Of a stretch of DNA of 64,000 nucleotides, positions 5,647-15,460 are shown piece by piece. The position numbers and the translations under genes are program-made. Origin of the DNA: Accumulibacter sp. (lineage in GTDB: Bacteria > Pseudomonadota > Gammaproteobacteria > Burkholderiales > Rhodocyclaceae); the NCBI RefSeq assembly GCF_029255285.1, contig NZ_JAPUVI010000086.1:1-64000 (forward strand), written 5' to 3'. How positions within the stretch are numbered: position 1 is the stretch's first letter; each line of letters opens with the position of its first letter. Under the pieces are notes generated by a model. The model searched no databases. It was not told where the DNA came from and saw only the letters and a program-made list of their open reading frames with translations.

Positions 5647-7449
5647 CTATTCCTTGCCGATCTCGACCTGCGTGGAAACTTTCTGGCGCAGGCGAATGTG
5701 CAGTTCGCGCAGTTGCTTCTCGTCCACGCCGCTCGGCGCCTCGGTCAGCAAACACTGGGCACGCTGGGTCTTCGGGAAGGCGATCACGTCGCGAATGGAC
5801 TCGGCACCGGCCAGCATCGCGACGATGCGGTCCAGACCAAACGCCAAGCCACCGTGCGGCGGCGCCCCGTACTTGAGTGCCTCGAGCAGGAAACCGAACT
5901 TCTGCTGCGCTTCTTCTTCGCCGATACCGAGCGCCTTGAATACCTTCTCCTGCACCGCAGCACGGTGAATCCGCACCGAGCCGCCGCCGAGTTCGGAACC
6001 GTTCAGCGCGAGATCGTAAGCCTTCGCCAAACAATTCCCGGGGTCAGTCTCGAGACGGGCCAGGTGTTCGTCTTTCGGACTGGTGAAGGGGTGATGGCAG
6101 GCCGTCCAGCGCTGCTCTTCCGCGTCGTAGTCGAACATCGGAAAATCGACCACCCAGACAGGCTCCCAGGGATGGCCATTGACGAAGTTTTTCTCGTGCC
6201 CGATCTTGACGCGCAGAGCGCCCAGCGCATCATTGACCACTTTGCGTTTGTCGGCACCAAAAAACAACAAGTCGCCCGACTGGGCGCCGGTTCGCTCGAC
6301 GATGGCCTGTAGCGCCGCGGCGTGCAAATTTTTTACGATCGGCGACTGGAGACCCTTTTCGTTGAGTTGTGTCGCGTCGTTGACCTTGATGTAAGCCAAG
6401 CCCTTCGCACCGTAGATCCCGACGAACTGGGTGTAAGCGTCGATCTCGCTGCGGGTCAGACTGGCGCCACCCGGAATACGCAACGCCGCAACCCGTCCGC
6501 CTTCGCTGTTGGCAACACTGGCAAAGACCTTGAACGGGACATCCCGCAGCACATCGGCGACATCGACGAGTTCGAGAGTGACACGCAGATCGGGCTTGTC
6601 CGAGCCGTAACGTGCCATGGCCTCCGCATACGACAGACGTAGAAAAGGCGCCGGCAGTTCGGCACCGATCGCTTCCCGGAACACCTGGCAAATCAGTTCC
6701 TCCATCAGCTCGATGATCGCCGTTTCGTCCATGAACGACGTTTCGATATCGACCTGAGTGAACTCGGGCTGACGGTCGGCGCGCAAGTCCTCGTCGCGGA
6801 AACACTTGACGATCTGGTAATAGCGGTCGAAACCGGCAACCATGAGCAACTGTTTGAAAAGCTGCGGGGATTGCGGCAGCGCAAAGAACTGGCCCGGATG
6901 AACCCGCGACGGAACCAGATAATCGCGCGCGCCCTCGGGCGTACTCCGCGTAAGCATCGGAGTTTCGATGTCGACGAAGCCGGCGGCGTCTAGGAAGCGG
7001 CGGAAAGCACGCGCCGTCCGGTAACGCAACTGCAGCTTCTCTTGCATCTGCGGGCGGCGCAGGTCGAGCACCCGATGCAACAACCGCGTGTTCTCCGACA
7101 GGTTCTCCTCGTCGAGTTGAAACGGTGGCGTCGCCGACGGGTTGAGAACCTCCATTTCGTAGCAGAGAATCTCGACTTCACCGCTGGCGAGCTGGCTGTT
7201 GACCGTACCCTCGGGGCGCGCCCGGACCTTGCCGCTGACGCGCAGGCAGAACTCGCTGCGCACCGATTCGGCGGTCCTGAACGTAAGAGGGCGATCCGGG
7301 TCGCAGACCACCTGCGCGATCCCCTCGCGGTCGCGCAGGTCAACGAAAATCACCCCTCCGTGGTCGCGGCGACGATGCGCCCAGCCGCAAAGCGTCACCT
7401 CCTGGCCGATGTTCTGTGAGCTGATTTGCCCGCAATAGTGAGTGCGCAT
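5647..7449 (-). CDS. aspS: Aspartyl-tRNA synthetase
   Basis: This is a 600-residue class II synthetase of bacterial length. It starts M-R-T-H-Y-C-G, then an OB-fold anticodon domain with [15 protein letters not shown]. The catalytic domain has motif 2 ([16 protein letters not shown]) and motif 3 (G-L-A-F-G-L-D-R), plus the bacterial GAD insertion. It charges tRNA-Asp, and possibly tRNA-Asn in organisms using GatCAB. The frame is open further upstream to 7521, but the ATG at 7449 has GGAAG upstream and matches the family start. It lies 13 nt after the DUF502 gene. Confidence 0.97.
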   Translation of the reverse strand: MRTHYCGQISSQNIGQEVTLCGWAHRRRDHGGVIFVDLRDREGIAQVVCDPDRPLTFRTAESVRSEFCLRVSGKVRARPEGTVNSQLASGEVEILCYEMEVLNPSATPPFQLDEENLSENTRLLHRVLDLRRPQMQEKLQLRYRTARAFRRFLDAAGFVDIETPMLTRSTPEGARDYLVPSRVHPGQFFALPQSPQLFKQLLMVAGFDRYYQIVKCFRDEDLRADRQPEFTQVDIETSFMDETAIIELMEELICQVFREAIGAELPAPFLRLSYAEAMARYGSDKPDLRVTLELVDVADVLRDVPFKVFASVANSEGGRVAALRIPGGASLTRSEIDAYTQFVGIYGAKGLAYIKVNDATQLNEKGLQSPIVKNLHAAALQAIVERTGAQSGDLLFFGADKRKVVNDALGALRVKIGHEKNFVNGHPWEPVWVVDFPMFDYDAEEQRWTACHHPFTSPKDEHLARLETDPGNCLAKAYDLALNGSELGGGSVRIHRAAVQEKVFKALGIGEEEAQQKFGFLLEALKYGAPPHGGLAFGLDRIVAMLAGAESIRDVIAFPKTQRAQCLLTEAPSGVDEKQLRELHIRLRQKVSTQVEIGKE

Positions 7450-7462
7450 GCTTCTTCCCAGG

Positions 7463-8104
7463 TTAGTTCCGTTGGTTGATGGCCGCACGACCGGCGGGGC
7501 GCAGCACCGGCGCCACGACACCCATCGAGATCACGTATTTCAGCGCCGTATCGACGCTCATCTCCAACTCGATCACTTCTTTTCGCGGCAACATCAGGAA
7601 AAAGCCGGAAGTCGGGTTGGGCGTCGTCGGCACGTAGACGCTGACGTACTCCCCTTCGAGATGGCGCAGCACCTCGCCACCCGGAACGCCGGTCAGAAAG
7701 GCAATCGTCCATGTACCGCGACGCGGATATTCGATGAGCAGCGCCTTGCGAAAGGCGTTGCCCGATGACGAAAAAAGGGTGTCGGAAACCTGCTTGACGC
7801 TGTTGTAGATCGAGTTGACCACCGGGATGCGGGCCAGCAACCGCTCCCACCAGACGACCAGCCGCTGACCGATGAAGTTGGCCGCCAGCACGCCGGTGAC
7901 GATGATGACCAAAAGCGTCAGCACGGCACCCACCCCCGGAATGTCGAAACCGAGAAGGTTGCGCGGGTGAACCGCGGCCGGCAAAAGGTGCAGCGATTGG
8001 TCCATCGTACCGACGATCAGCGTCAGCACCCAGGCGGTAATCGCCAATGGCACCCAGATCAGCAGACCGGTGATGAAATAACGCTTGATCAACTGTCGGC
8101 GCAC
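7463..8104 (-). CDS. DUF502 family inner-membrane protein
   Basis: The 213-residue protein has two membrane helices in its first half ([12 protein letters not shown] and [15 protein letters not shown]). A conserved soluble part follows with [18 protein letters not shown] and [11 protein letters not shown]. This is the DUF502 signature. The function is unknown, and the gene is routinely found between fmdB and aspS in Betaproteobacteria. I chose GTG at 8104 because AGGAG lies seven bases before it; a TTG at 8092 would begin closer to the usual family start. It overlaps the fmdB end by 16 nt. Confidence 0.82.
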   Translation of the reverse strand: MRRQLIKRYFITGLLIWVPLAITAWVLTLIVGTMDQSLHLLPAAVHPRNLLGFDIPGVGAVLTLLVIIVTGVLAANFIGQRLVVWWERLLARIPVVNSIYNSVKQVSDTLFSSSGNAFRKALLIEYPRRGTWTIAFLTGVPGGEVLRHLEGEYVSVYVPTTPNPTSGFFLMLPRKEVIELEMSVDTALKYVISMGVVAPVLRPAGRAAINQRN

Positions 8105-8439
8105 GCGCCAGCTCCTGTCGCGCAAGCGGTCGCCGGAGCTTTTTCCGTGCTTTCGGCTTTCTCGGTGCTCGCGGTCTTCTCGGTGCCAGCGACCTTCTCG
8201 GTGCTCGCCGCCTGCTCGGACGCACCGGGCTCCTTGGCGCCTGGCGCCTTGCTCTGGCGATCCTTGAAATCGGTGACATACCAGCCCGTGCCTTTGAGCT
8301 GAAAGCCGGCAGCCGTCACCTGCTTGCCATAGGTCGCCTGCCCACACTGCGGGCAGATGTGCAGCAGCGGATCGCTCAGTTTTTGCAGGTGATCGTTCTC
8401 GAAGCCGCAGGAAGCACAGCGATACGCGTAAATCGGCAT
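8089..8439 (-). CDS. FmdB family zinc-ribbon protein with repetitive tail
   Basis: The 116-residue protein starts M-P-I-Y-A-Y-R-C-A-S-C-G and has a second C-P-Q-C pair at residues 29-32, forming the FmdB zinc ribbon, followed by the conserved L-K-G-T-G-W-Y-V-T-D-F. The tail from about residue 62 is low-complexity and contains four copies of a six-residue unit, [S/G]-T-E-K-x-x. The family is named after a formamidase regulator, but no general function is established. It is the first gene of the fmdB-DUF502-aspS string. Confidence 0.85.
   Translation of the reverse strand: MPIYAYRCASCGFENDHLQKLSDPLLHICPQCGQATYGKQVTAAGFQLKGTGWYVTDFKDRQSKAPGAKEPGASEQAASTEKVAGTEKTASTEKAESTEKAPATACATGAGACADS
8134..8205 (-). 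repeat. Four tandem 18-bp units within fmdB
   Basis: The DNA encodes S-T-E-K-V-A, G-T-E-K-T-A, S-T-E-K-A-E, S-T-E-K-A-P in tandem. Slippage at this coding repeat could change the tail length between strains without breaking the frame. Confidence 0.7.
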
Positions 8440-8538
8440 GACCAACCCTCGGAAAGCGCTGGGAAAAAAAGTGGATTATACGCCAACGGGACGGCGATCC
8501 GCGCCATCCAAGCCGGGCCGAACGACCCCGTGGGAAGC

Positions 8539-9399
8539 CTAAAGCAAGCCGACGTAGGCGCGGGTCAGCGGCTTTCCCCAGAACAGTGCCAAGGCGCCGG
8601 CTGCCGCCAGGTAGGGCCCGAAAGGTATCGGTACACTGCGACCGCGCTTGGCACCGACGATCATCGCGATACCGACCACGGCACCCAGCAGCGACGACAG
8701 GAGGATGGTCAAAGGCAGCATCTGCCAGCCAAACCAGGCGCCAAGTGCGGCGAGCAGCTTGAAGTCGCCGTACCCCATTCCCTCCTTGCCGGTCGTCAGC
8801 TTGAACACCCAGTACACCAGCCACAACGAGAGATAGCCACTGACCGCGCCAATCACCGCCGACTGGAGGTCGGCAAAGATCCCGAACAAGTTGAATAACA
8901 GGCCAGTCCAGAGCAGCGGCAAGGTGATCGAATCGGGCAGCAGCAAGGTGTCGAAGTCGATGCAGGCGAGGACGATCAGGCACCAGACGAGCAGCATCGC
9001 GCCGACTAGTGGCCAGCCATAGCCGAAATGCCAGGCCGCGAAAGCGCAAACGAAGCCACTGATCGCCTCGACCAGCGGGTAGCGGGGCGATATCGGCGCC
9101 CGACAGGCCGAGCAGCGACCGCGCAGAAAAATCCAGCTCAGCACCGGGATGTTCTCCAGGGCGCGGATGGCGTGACCACAGGCAGGGCAGCGCGAGTTCG
9201 GCCGGGCCAACGACAGAGGCTCCTGTACCGGCAAGTCCTCACCGCGGAGTTCGGCGCAATGGACTCGCCAGTCGCGATCCATCATCTTCGGCAGGCGATG
9301 GATCACGACATTGAGAAAACTGCCGACCAACAGTCCACAGACGCCGCACAGCAGGGCGAAAAACGCCGGATCCAGTGCGGCGACCAGCGCGCCAGGCAT
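8539..9399 (-). CDS. pilD: Type IV prepilin leader peptidase / N-methyltransferase
   Basis: The 286-residue polytopic protein has the N-terminal G-S-F-L-N-V-V-I-H-R-L-P motif. A cytoplasmic zinc-binding loop carries two cysteine pairs (C-P-A-C and C-S-A-C) around residues 70-100, typical of the bifunctional enzyme. Catalytic aspartates are in C-I-D-F-D-T-L-L-L-P-D and in G-M-G-Y-G-D-F-K. It cleaves and N-methylates type IV prepilins and general secretion pseudopilins at the inner membrane. The start codon shares a base with the pilC stop (TAATG), giving the operon pilB-pilC-pilD. The coaE-zapD genes that often follow are replaced by fmdB. Confidence 0.95.
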   Translation of the reverse strand: MPGALVAALDPAFFALLCGVCGLLVGSFLNVVIHRLPKMMDRDWRVHCAELRGEDLPVQEPLSLARPNSRCPACGHAIRALENIPVLSWIFLRGRCSACRAPISPRYPLVEAISGFVCAFAAWHFGYGWPLVGAMLLVWCLIVLACIDFDTLLLPDSITLPLLWTGLLFNLFGIFADLQSAVIGAVSGYLSLWLVYWVFKLTTGKEGMGYGDFKLLAALGAWFGWQMLPLTILLSSLLGAVVGIAMIVGAKRGRSVPIPFGPYLAAAGALALFWGKPLTRAYVGLL

Positions 9400-10637
9400 T
9401 ACCCGACGACGGCGCCGAGTTTGAAGATCGGCAGATACATGGCGATCACCATGCCGCCGATGAGCACACCGAGAACGACCATGATCATCGGCTCCATCAG
9501 GCTCGACAGCGCCTCGACGGCATCGTCCACCTCGTCTTCGAAGAAATCGGCCACCTTGCCCAGCATCGAATCGAGGGCGCCGGATTCTTCGCCGATTGCC
9601 ACCATCTGAGTGACCATGTTCGGAAACAGGTCGACGTTCTGCATCGCCGAAGTGAGGCTGGTACCGGTACTGACTTCGCTCTGGATCTGCCGCGTCGCCA
9701 TCTTGTAGACATAGTTGCCGGCCGCTCCGCCAACCGACTCGAGCGACTCGACGAGCGGCACGCCGGCAGCAAACATGGTCGCCAGCGTACGGGACCAGCG
9801 GGCGATTACCGACTTGCGGATGATGTCGCCGAAAACGGGCAGCCGGAGGAAGAGTCGATCGAAAGCGATCTGCATGGCTTCCGACCGTTTCCAGGCATAA
9901 AAAAAGGCGAAGATCGACCCGCCGATGCCTCCAAAAAGCGCCCACCAGTACTCGACGACGAAGTCCGACATGCCGATCACGATCAGCGTCGGCGCCGGCA
10001 GGTCGGCGCCGAAGCTCTTGAACACTTCCTTGAAAGCCGGAATCACGAAGATCATGATCACCGCCGTGATGATGAAGGCAACGACGATGATCGCGACCGG
10101 ATAGAACAAGGCGGCCTTGATCTTGGACTTGATGCCCATGATCTTTTCCTTGTAGGTGGCCAGTCGATCCAGGAGGCTTTCGAGAATACCGGCCTGTTCG
10201 CCGGCAGCGACCAGGTTGCAATACAGGAGGTCGAACTGCAGCGGGTATTTTCGGAAGGCTTGCGACAGCGAACTGCCGGTTTCCACGTCCGACTTGATGT
10301 CCAGCAGGAGTTTTCCGACGGCCGGATTGTCGTGCCCACGACCGACGATTTCGAATGTCTGCAGGAGTGGTACGCCCGCTTTCATCATCGTCGCCAACTG
10401 CCGCGTAAACAGCGTGATATCCTTTTCGGAGATCGTTCGCCCACCGCGAAAACGCTGCTTGGTGATCTTGCTGACCAACACCCCCTGCCGCCGCAGCGTG
10501 GCCTGGACGACGGTCACACTGGTCGCACGCTGCTCACCACGAATGATTTTGCCCGCTTTGTTCTTCCCTTCCCAGAGAAAAACGTACTCCTTGACTTCCG
10601 TCGGGGCCTTCTTGGTGGATTTGACTGCCGTCGCCAT
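9399..10637 (-). CDS. pilC: Type IV pilus inner-membrane platform protein
   Basis: This 412-residue PilC/GspF protein has the duplicated T2SSF domain, each copy followed by long membrane helices. Family motifs are F-T-R-Q-L-A-T-M-M-K-A-G-V-P-L-L-Q near residue 75 and the matching R-T-L-A-T-M-F-A-A-G-V-P-L-V-E in the second half. The E-E-S-G-A-L-D motif near residue 360 mirrors G-E-Q-A-G-I-L-E in the first copy. It couples the PilB and PilT motors to pilin assembly. I chose the ATG at 10637, preceded by AGAGGG, over an upstream in-frame start at 10682 that would begin inside pilB. Confidence 0.95.
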   Translation of the reverse strand: MATAVKSTKKAPTEVKEYVFLWEGKNKAGKIIRGEQRATSVTVVQATLRRQGVLVSKITKQRFRGGRTISEKDITLFTRQLATMMKAGVPLLQTFEIVGRGHDNPAVGKLLLDIKSDVETGSSLSQAFRKYPLQFDLLYCNLVAAGEQAGILESLLDRLATYKEKIMGIKSKIKAALFYPVAIIVVAFIITAVIMIFVIPAFKEVFKSFGADLPAPTLIVIGMSDFVVEYWWALFGGIGGSIFAFFYAWKRSEAMQIAFDRLFLRLPVFGDIIRKSVIARWSRTLATMFAAGVPLVESLESVGGAAGNYVYKMATRQIQSEVSTGTSLTSAMQNVDLFPNMVTQMVAIGEESGALDSMLGKVADFFEDEVDDAVEALSSLMEPMIMVVLGVLIGGMVIAMYLPIFKLGAVVG

Positions 10638-10650
10638 GCTTCCCTCTTTT

Positions 10651-12366
10651 TCAAGCGTTGGTGCTGCCGAGAACCTCGTCAAGTGAGGTGAGCCCCTGCT
10701 TGACCTTCAGCAAGCCGGAACGGCGCAGGTCGTTGACGCCTTCCTTCCGGGCCTGAATCGCGATATCGAGTTCGGTACCGCTGGCCATGATGATGCGCTG
10801 AATCGCTTCGGTCACCGGCATCACCTCGTACAAGCCGACGCGTCCTTTGTAACCGGTCCCCTTGCAACGCTCGCATCCTCCCGGGCCGTAGAGAAGCCAG
10901 CTACCGTCGAGATCGCTTTCCTCGAAACCGGCATTGAGCAGGGTCTCGATCGGCGTCTCGAGCGGCTTCTTGCATGTGCACAGGCGACGAACCAGCCGCT
11001 GAGCAGTGATCAGCAGGATGCTCGACGCCAGGTTGAAGGTCGGGATCCCCATGTTCATCAAACGCGTCAGCGTGGCCGGTGCGTCGTTGGTGTGCAGGGT
11101 CGACAACACCATGTGGCCGGTCTGCGCGGCCTTGATCGCGATTTCGGCGGTTTCGATGTCGCGAATCTCACCCACCATGATGATGTCGGGGTCTTGACGG
11201 AGAAACGCCTTCAGGGCAACCGGAAACGTCAGTCCGGACTTGTCGTCGACGTTGACCTGATTGATTCCGGGCAGCGGTATCTCCGCCGGGTCTTCGGCCG
11301 TCGCGATGTTGACCCCGGGGCGGTTGAGGATGTTGAGACAGGTATACAGCGAAACGGTTTTCCCGGAACCCGTCGGGCCAGTAACCAGAATCATTCCGTA
11401 GGGCCGCTGAATGGCATCCAGCAAGATCGCCTTCTGCTCCGGTTCGTAACCCAGGGCGTCGATGCCCATGGTGGCGCTGCTCGGGTCGAGAATCCGCAAG
11501 ACGATTTTTTCCCCGTACATCGTCGGCAGAGTGCTGACGCGGAAGTCGATCGCCCGATTCTTCGACAGCACCAGACGCATGCGTCCATCCTGGGGAACTC
11601 GCTTCTCGGCGATGTTGAGGCGTGAGATGACCTTGATGCGCGAAGCGATCTTGTCTTTGATGACGAGCGGCGGCGCGGCCACTTCGCGCAGGATGCCGTC
11701 GGTTCGAAAGCGGATGCGATAGCTCTTTTCGTAGGGTTCGAAGTGGATGTCGGACGCCCCGTCGTTTATCGCGTCGAGCATCATCTTCTGAATGAACCTG
11801 ACCACCGGCGCGTCATCGACTTCGAGGCTGGAGGCATCGTCGACCTTTTCCTGCGCTTGCTCGTCGGTGAACTCGAGGTTGATGTCCTCGCTGGCGAAAC
11901 TCTTCAGGCTATCCTCGACGGACTCCGTCAGCTTGGTGACCAGCGGCGCCAGCTTGTTTTCCTCGACAATCACCGGGTCGACCGCGAGCCCGGTCTGGAA
12001 GCGAATCTCGTCGAGCGCGCGCAGGTTGGTCGGATCGGCAATCGCAATGGCCAGCCGGTTGCCGCGCTTATGCAGAGGAACGACGCGATGCGTCGCGATC
12101 AGCTTGCGGTCAACGGCGCTCTTCTGGAGATTCGCTTCGTCGATGGCGGCAAGATCAAGCAAGGGGTAGCCGAACTTGTCGGCGGCGAAGCGCGCCACGT
12201 CGAGAAAGGTCGCCTTCCTGGCAACCACCATCTGCTCGATCAGCGACGTCTTGCTGGCTGTCGCCTGGGCAAGCATGGTCTCCGCCTCGGCTTCTTTGAG
12301 CCGACCAGCTTGGACTAGCGCACGGGCGAGGCCGCTGAGCGAAGATTGTTGCGGATTGGCTGCCAT
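10651..12366 (-). CDS. pilB: Type IV pilus extension ATPase
   Basis: The 571-residue secretion ATPase has an N-terminal MshEN/T2SSE domain and a C-terminal motor. Visible motifs are Walker A G-P-T-G-S-G-K-T, the Asp box, Walker B with D-I-I-M-V-G-E-I-R-D, the His box T-G-H-M-V-L-S-T-L-H-T-N-D, and a zinc-binding tetra-cysteine element (C-T-C-K and C-E-R-C). It powers pilus extension from the cytoplasmic face. It is the first gene of pilBCD. No strong Shine-Dalgarno precedes the ATG, and the 240-nt upstream region shows no obvious sigma-54 site. Confidence 0.95.
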   Translation of the reverse strand: MAANPQQSSLSGLARALVQAGRLKEAEAETMLAQATASKTSLIEQMVVARKATFLDVARFAADKFGYPLLDLAAIDEANLQKSAVDRKLIATHRVVPLHKRGNRLAIAIADPTNLRALDEIRFQTGLAVDPVIVEENKLAPLVTKLTESVEDSLKSFASEDINLEFTDEQAQEKVDDASSLEVDDAPVVRFIQKMMLDAINDGASDIHFEPYEKSYRIRFRTDGILREVAAPPLVIKDKIASRIKVISRLNIAEKRVPQDGRMRLVLSKNRAIDFRVSTLPTMYGEKIVLRILDPSSATMGIDALGYEPEQKAILLDAIQRPYGMILVTGPTGSGKTVSLYTCLNILNRPGVNIATAEDPAEIPLPGINQVNVDDKSGLTFPVALKAFLRQDPDIIMVGEIRDIETAEIAIKAAQTGHMVLSTLHTNDAPATLTRLMNMGIPTFNLASSILLITAQRLVRRLCTCKKPLETPIETLLNAGFEESDLDGSWLLYGPGGCERCKGTGYKGRVGLYEVMPVTEAIQRIIMASGTELDIAIQARKEGVNDLRRSGLLKVKQGLTSLDEVLGSTNA

Positions 12367-12608
12367 TTTTCTGCAAAAGGACTTTGCAACGCGTTTGGAA
12401 CCAACAGGTCCGGGCTACACCGAGTCGGCCAGCCCGATGATGCATTGACTGAGGGTGTTTGTAAAGCAGGCCAAGCGCCTGCGGCACGCACGCTCCGCCA
12501 GCGCCACGGAATTCGGTCTGCATGCGGCGCGGGGCCCGGTGGCGAGCCCTCTACCGCGGCACTCGCCGCCGTTGCACCGCGCCGGACGACGTGTGCCGCC
12601 GAGCGGCG

Positions 12609-14063
12609 TCACATCAAAACGATGTCGTACTGCTCCTGAGAGTAGCTCGGTTCGGCCTGCAGAGAGATCGGTTTGCCGATGAAGTCGGAAAGCATCGCCA
12701 GGCCTTGCGACTCCTCGTCGAGAAAGCGGTCGATGACCGCCTGGCTGCCGAGCACGCGGTACTCGCGGGCGTTGAACTGACGGGCCTCGCGCAGCAGTTC
12801 GCGCAGAATCTCGTAGCACACGGTGCGCGCCGTCCGCACCTCGCCGCGGCCGCCACAGGTTGGGCATTCCTCGCACAGGACATGGGCCAGCGACTCGCGG
12901 GTCCGCTTGCGCGTCATTTCGACCAAGCCAAGCGCGGTAAAGCCGTTCACCGTCAGACGGGTATGATCGCGCGCCAGCGCCTTGTTGAACTCGCTGAGAA
13001 CCGCCGCCCGGTGCTCCTCGTTCTCCATGTCGATGAAGTCAATGATGATGATGCCGCCGAGGTTGCGCAGCCGCAACTGACGCGCGATCGTCTGAGCCGC
13101 CTCGAGATTGGTCTTGAAGATGGTGTCGTCGAAGTTCCGCACACCGACGAAACCGCCGGTGTTCACGTCGATGGTCGTCATGGCCTCGGTCTGATCGATG
13201 ATCAGGTAGCCGCCTGACTTGAGATCGACACGCCGGGCGAGAGCTTTCTGGATTTCGTCTTCGACGCCATGCAGATCGAAAAGCGGCCGCTCACCGGTGT
13301 AGTGCTCGAGCAACGGCCCCACGTTCGGAGTGTACTCGGCGGCAAAGGCGGTAAGTCGCTGAAAGTTCTCGCGCGAGTCGATGACGATGCGCGCCGTCTC
13401 GGGATTGACGAAATCGCGCAGCACACGCTGCGCCAGCGACAGCTCCTGGTAGAGCAGCGAGGGCGGTGCGGCGGTCGTCGACTGAACCTGAATGTCGCGC
13501 CAGATCTTGCGCAGAAACTCGATGTCCTTGGCCAGTTCGCCTTCCGTCGCGCTTTCCGCCATCGTCCGCACGATGAAGCCGCCCTTTTCGTCGCTGGGTA
13601 CCAGCCGACCCAGTTTCTCACGCAAGGCTTCGCGTTCGGATTCCCGCTCGATGCGCTGCGAAATCCCGATATGCTTGTCCTGCGGCAGATAGACGAGCAT
13701 CCGGCCAGCGATCGACACCTGGGTCGACAGGCGTGCGCCCTTGCTGCCCATCGGATCCTTGATCACCTGCACAAGGATGCTCTGTCCTTCGAACAGCAGG
13801 CGCTCGATCGGCCGTAACGGTTCGTCACTGGTACGCGGTTCGCGAATGTCGGCGACGTGCAGGAAAGCCGTACGGTCGAGGCCGATGTCGATGAAGGCCG
13901 ACTGCATCCCCGGCAGAATGCGAACGATACGCCCGACGTAGACGTTGCCGACGAAGCCGCGGCTGGCGCTGCGTTCGATATGCAGTTCCTGCACGACGCC
14001 CTGGTGGGTGACCGCGACGCGCGTTTCCTGCGGAGTGAAGTTGATCAGGATCTCTTCGGACAT
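12609..14063 (-). CDS. rng: Ribonuclease G
   Basis: The 484-residue protein matches RNase G rather than the longer RNase E. It has an N-terminal S1-like domain (G-N-V-Y-V-G-R-I-V-R-I-L-P-G-M-Q-S-A-F-I-D-I-G), the 5'-sensor and DNase-I-like catalytic region with D-V-N-T-G-G-F-V-G and I-I-I-I-D-F-I-D-M, and the zinc link C-P-T-C-G-G-R-G. It endonucleolytically trims 16S rRNA 5' ends and degrades selected mRNAs. It has no C-terminal scaffold domain. The upstream region is divergent from trhP and only 71 nt long. Confidence 0.95.
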   Translation of the reverse strand: MSEEILINFTPQETRVAVTHQGVVQELHIERSASRGFVGNVYVGRIVRILPGMQSAFIDIGLDRTAFLHVADIREPRTSDEPLRPIERLLFEGQSILVQVIKDPMGSKGARLSTQVSIAGRMLVYLPQDKHIGISQRIERESEREALREKLGRLVPSDEKGGFIVRTMAESATEGELAKDIEFLRKIWRDIQVQSTTAAPPSLLYQELSLAQRVLRDFVNPETARIVIDSRENFQRLTAFAAEYTPNVGPLLEHYTGERPLFDLHGVEDEIQKALARRVDLKSGGYLIIDQTEAMTTIDVNTGGFVGVRNFDDTIFKTNLEAAQTIARQLRLRNLGGIIIIDFIDMENEEHRAAVLSEFNKALARDHTRLTVNGFTALGLVEMTRKRTRESLAHVLCEECPTCGGRGEVRTARTVCYEILRELLREARQFNAREYRVLGSQAVIDRFLDEESQGLAMLSDFIGKPISLQAEPSYSQEQYDIVLM

Positions 14064-14134
14064 GGCGGGGCGATCGGGCTAATGGGTTAGAATCTCTGCT
14101 TGCCGCATTCTACCCTGTCACGCCCCCGCGCCGG

Positions 14135-15445
14135 ATGCCTCAAGCTGCCGCCCTGTCCTCGCCCGAGTTGCTTGCGCCCGCCGGTTCGCTCGCCAGGCTG
14201 CGTACGGCCCTGGCTTTCGGCGCCGACGCCGTCTATGCCGGCCAGCCGCGCTACAGCCTGCGTGTGCGCAACAACGACTTCGGCCGCCTGCCGGAGCTGG
14301 CCAGCGCGATCGCCGAAGCGCACGCGGCGGGCAGGAAGCTCTACGTCGTGAGCAACGTTCTGCCGCACAACAGCAAGATCCGCAGCTATCTGAACGACAT
14401 GGCGCCGGTGGTGGCACTGCGGCCGGATGCGCTGATCCTGGCCGACCCGGGACTGATCGACTTGGTTCGCGAAGCCTGGCCGGAGATGCCGATACATCTT
14501 TCGGTACAGGCGAACACGGTCAATTTTGCGGGCGTGCGCTTCTGGCAGAAACTTGGCATCAGGCGGATCATCCTGTCGCGCGAGCTGTCGCTCGAGGAAG
14601 TGGCCGAGATCCGCCAGGAATGCCCGGACGTCGAGCTTGAAGTCTTCGTCCACGGCGCGCTCTGCATCGCCTATTCGGGTCGCTGTCTGCTCTCCGGCTA
14701 CTTCAACCATCGCGACCCGAATCAGGGCGCCTGCACCAACTCGTGCCGCTGGGAATACAAGGTCAGGACCGGCGAGGAAGATGCGCTTGGCGACGTGCGG
14801 ACCGGAGGCGCGCGCGCGATCCGCGCGGCTGGCGTATCCCTGCTGGAGGAAAAGGAGCGCCCGGGCGAACTGATGCCGATCGACGAGGACGAGCACGGAA
14901 CGTACATCCTGAATTCGAAGGACTTGCGCGCAGTAGAGCACGTCCACCGCCTGACTGAAATCGGTGTGGACTCACTGAAGATCGAAGGCCGCACCAAGTC
15001 GGCTTACTACGTGGCGCGTACCGTACAGGCCTATCGTCGGGCGATCGACGATGCCGTCGCCGGCCACCCCTTCGACCCCACGCTGCTCGGTGAGCTTGAG
15101 GGTCTGGCCAACCGCGGTTACACCGACGGCTTCTATCAGCGCCACCAGGCGCAGGAAACGCAGAACTACCTGCGCGGCCATTCCGAATCCGGGCGCAGCA
15201 TTTACGTCGGCGATGTGCTCGACTGGGACGCGGCACGCAGGCTTGCGCTGGTCGAAGTCAAGAACCGCTTTTCAGTCGGCGATCGCCTGGAGATCATCCA
15301 CCCGAGCGGCAACCGGAAGCTGTCTGTCGAGCGCATGGAAGACCTGCTCGGAATCCACATCGACGTCGCTCCCGGCCACGGGCATCGGGTATGGATTCCG
15401 CTACCGGCGAGACTGCCGGGAGCCATGCTGGCGCGCTTGGTCTGA
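14135..15445 (+). CDS. trhP: Prephenate-dependent tRNA uridine(34) hydroxylase, U32 peptidase family
   Basis: The 436-residue protein starts P-E-L-L-A-P-A-G-S-L-A-R-L and contains the U32 signature E-V-F-V-H-G-A-L-C-I-A-Y-S-G-R-C-L-L. The cysteines that follow (C-T-N-S-C-R-W) probably hold an iron-sulphur cluster. This is the YegQ/TrhP branch, shown in E. coli to hydroxylate wobble uridine to ho5U in the cmo5U/mcmo5U pathway. It is one of the long family members, with a C-terminal beta-barrel extension. It is followed after 15 nt by a glycosyltransferase-like gene, probably in the same transcript. Confidence 0.9.
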   Translation: MPQAAALSSPELLAPAGSLARLRTALAFGADAVYAGQPRYSLRVRNNDFGRLPELASAIAEAHAAGRKLYVVSNVLPHNSKIRSYLNDMAPVVALRPDALILADPGLIDLVREAWPEMPIHLSVQANTVNFAGVRFWQKLGIRRIILSRELSLEEVAEIRQECPDVELEVFVHGALCIAYSGRCLLSGYFNHRDPNQGACTNSCRWEYKVRTGEEDALGDVRTGGARAIRAAGVSLLEEKERPGELMPIDEDEHGTYILNSKDLRAVEHVHRLTEIGVDSLKIEGRTKSAYYVARTVQAYRRAIDDAVAGHPFDPTLLGELEGLANRGYTDGFYQRHQAQETQNYLRGHSESGRSIYVGDVLDWDAARRLALVEVKNRFSVGDRLEIIHPSGNRKLSVERMEDLLGIHIDVAPGHGHRVWIPLPARLPGAMLARLV

Positions 15446-15460
15446 CCCACTCGGCCAACG

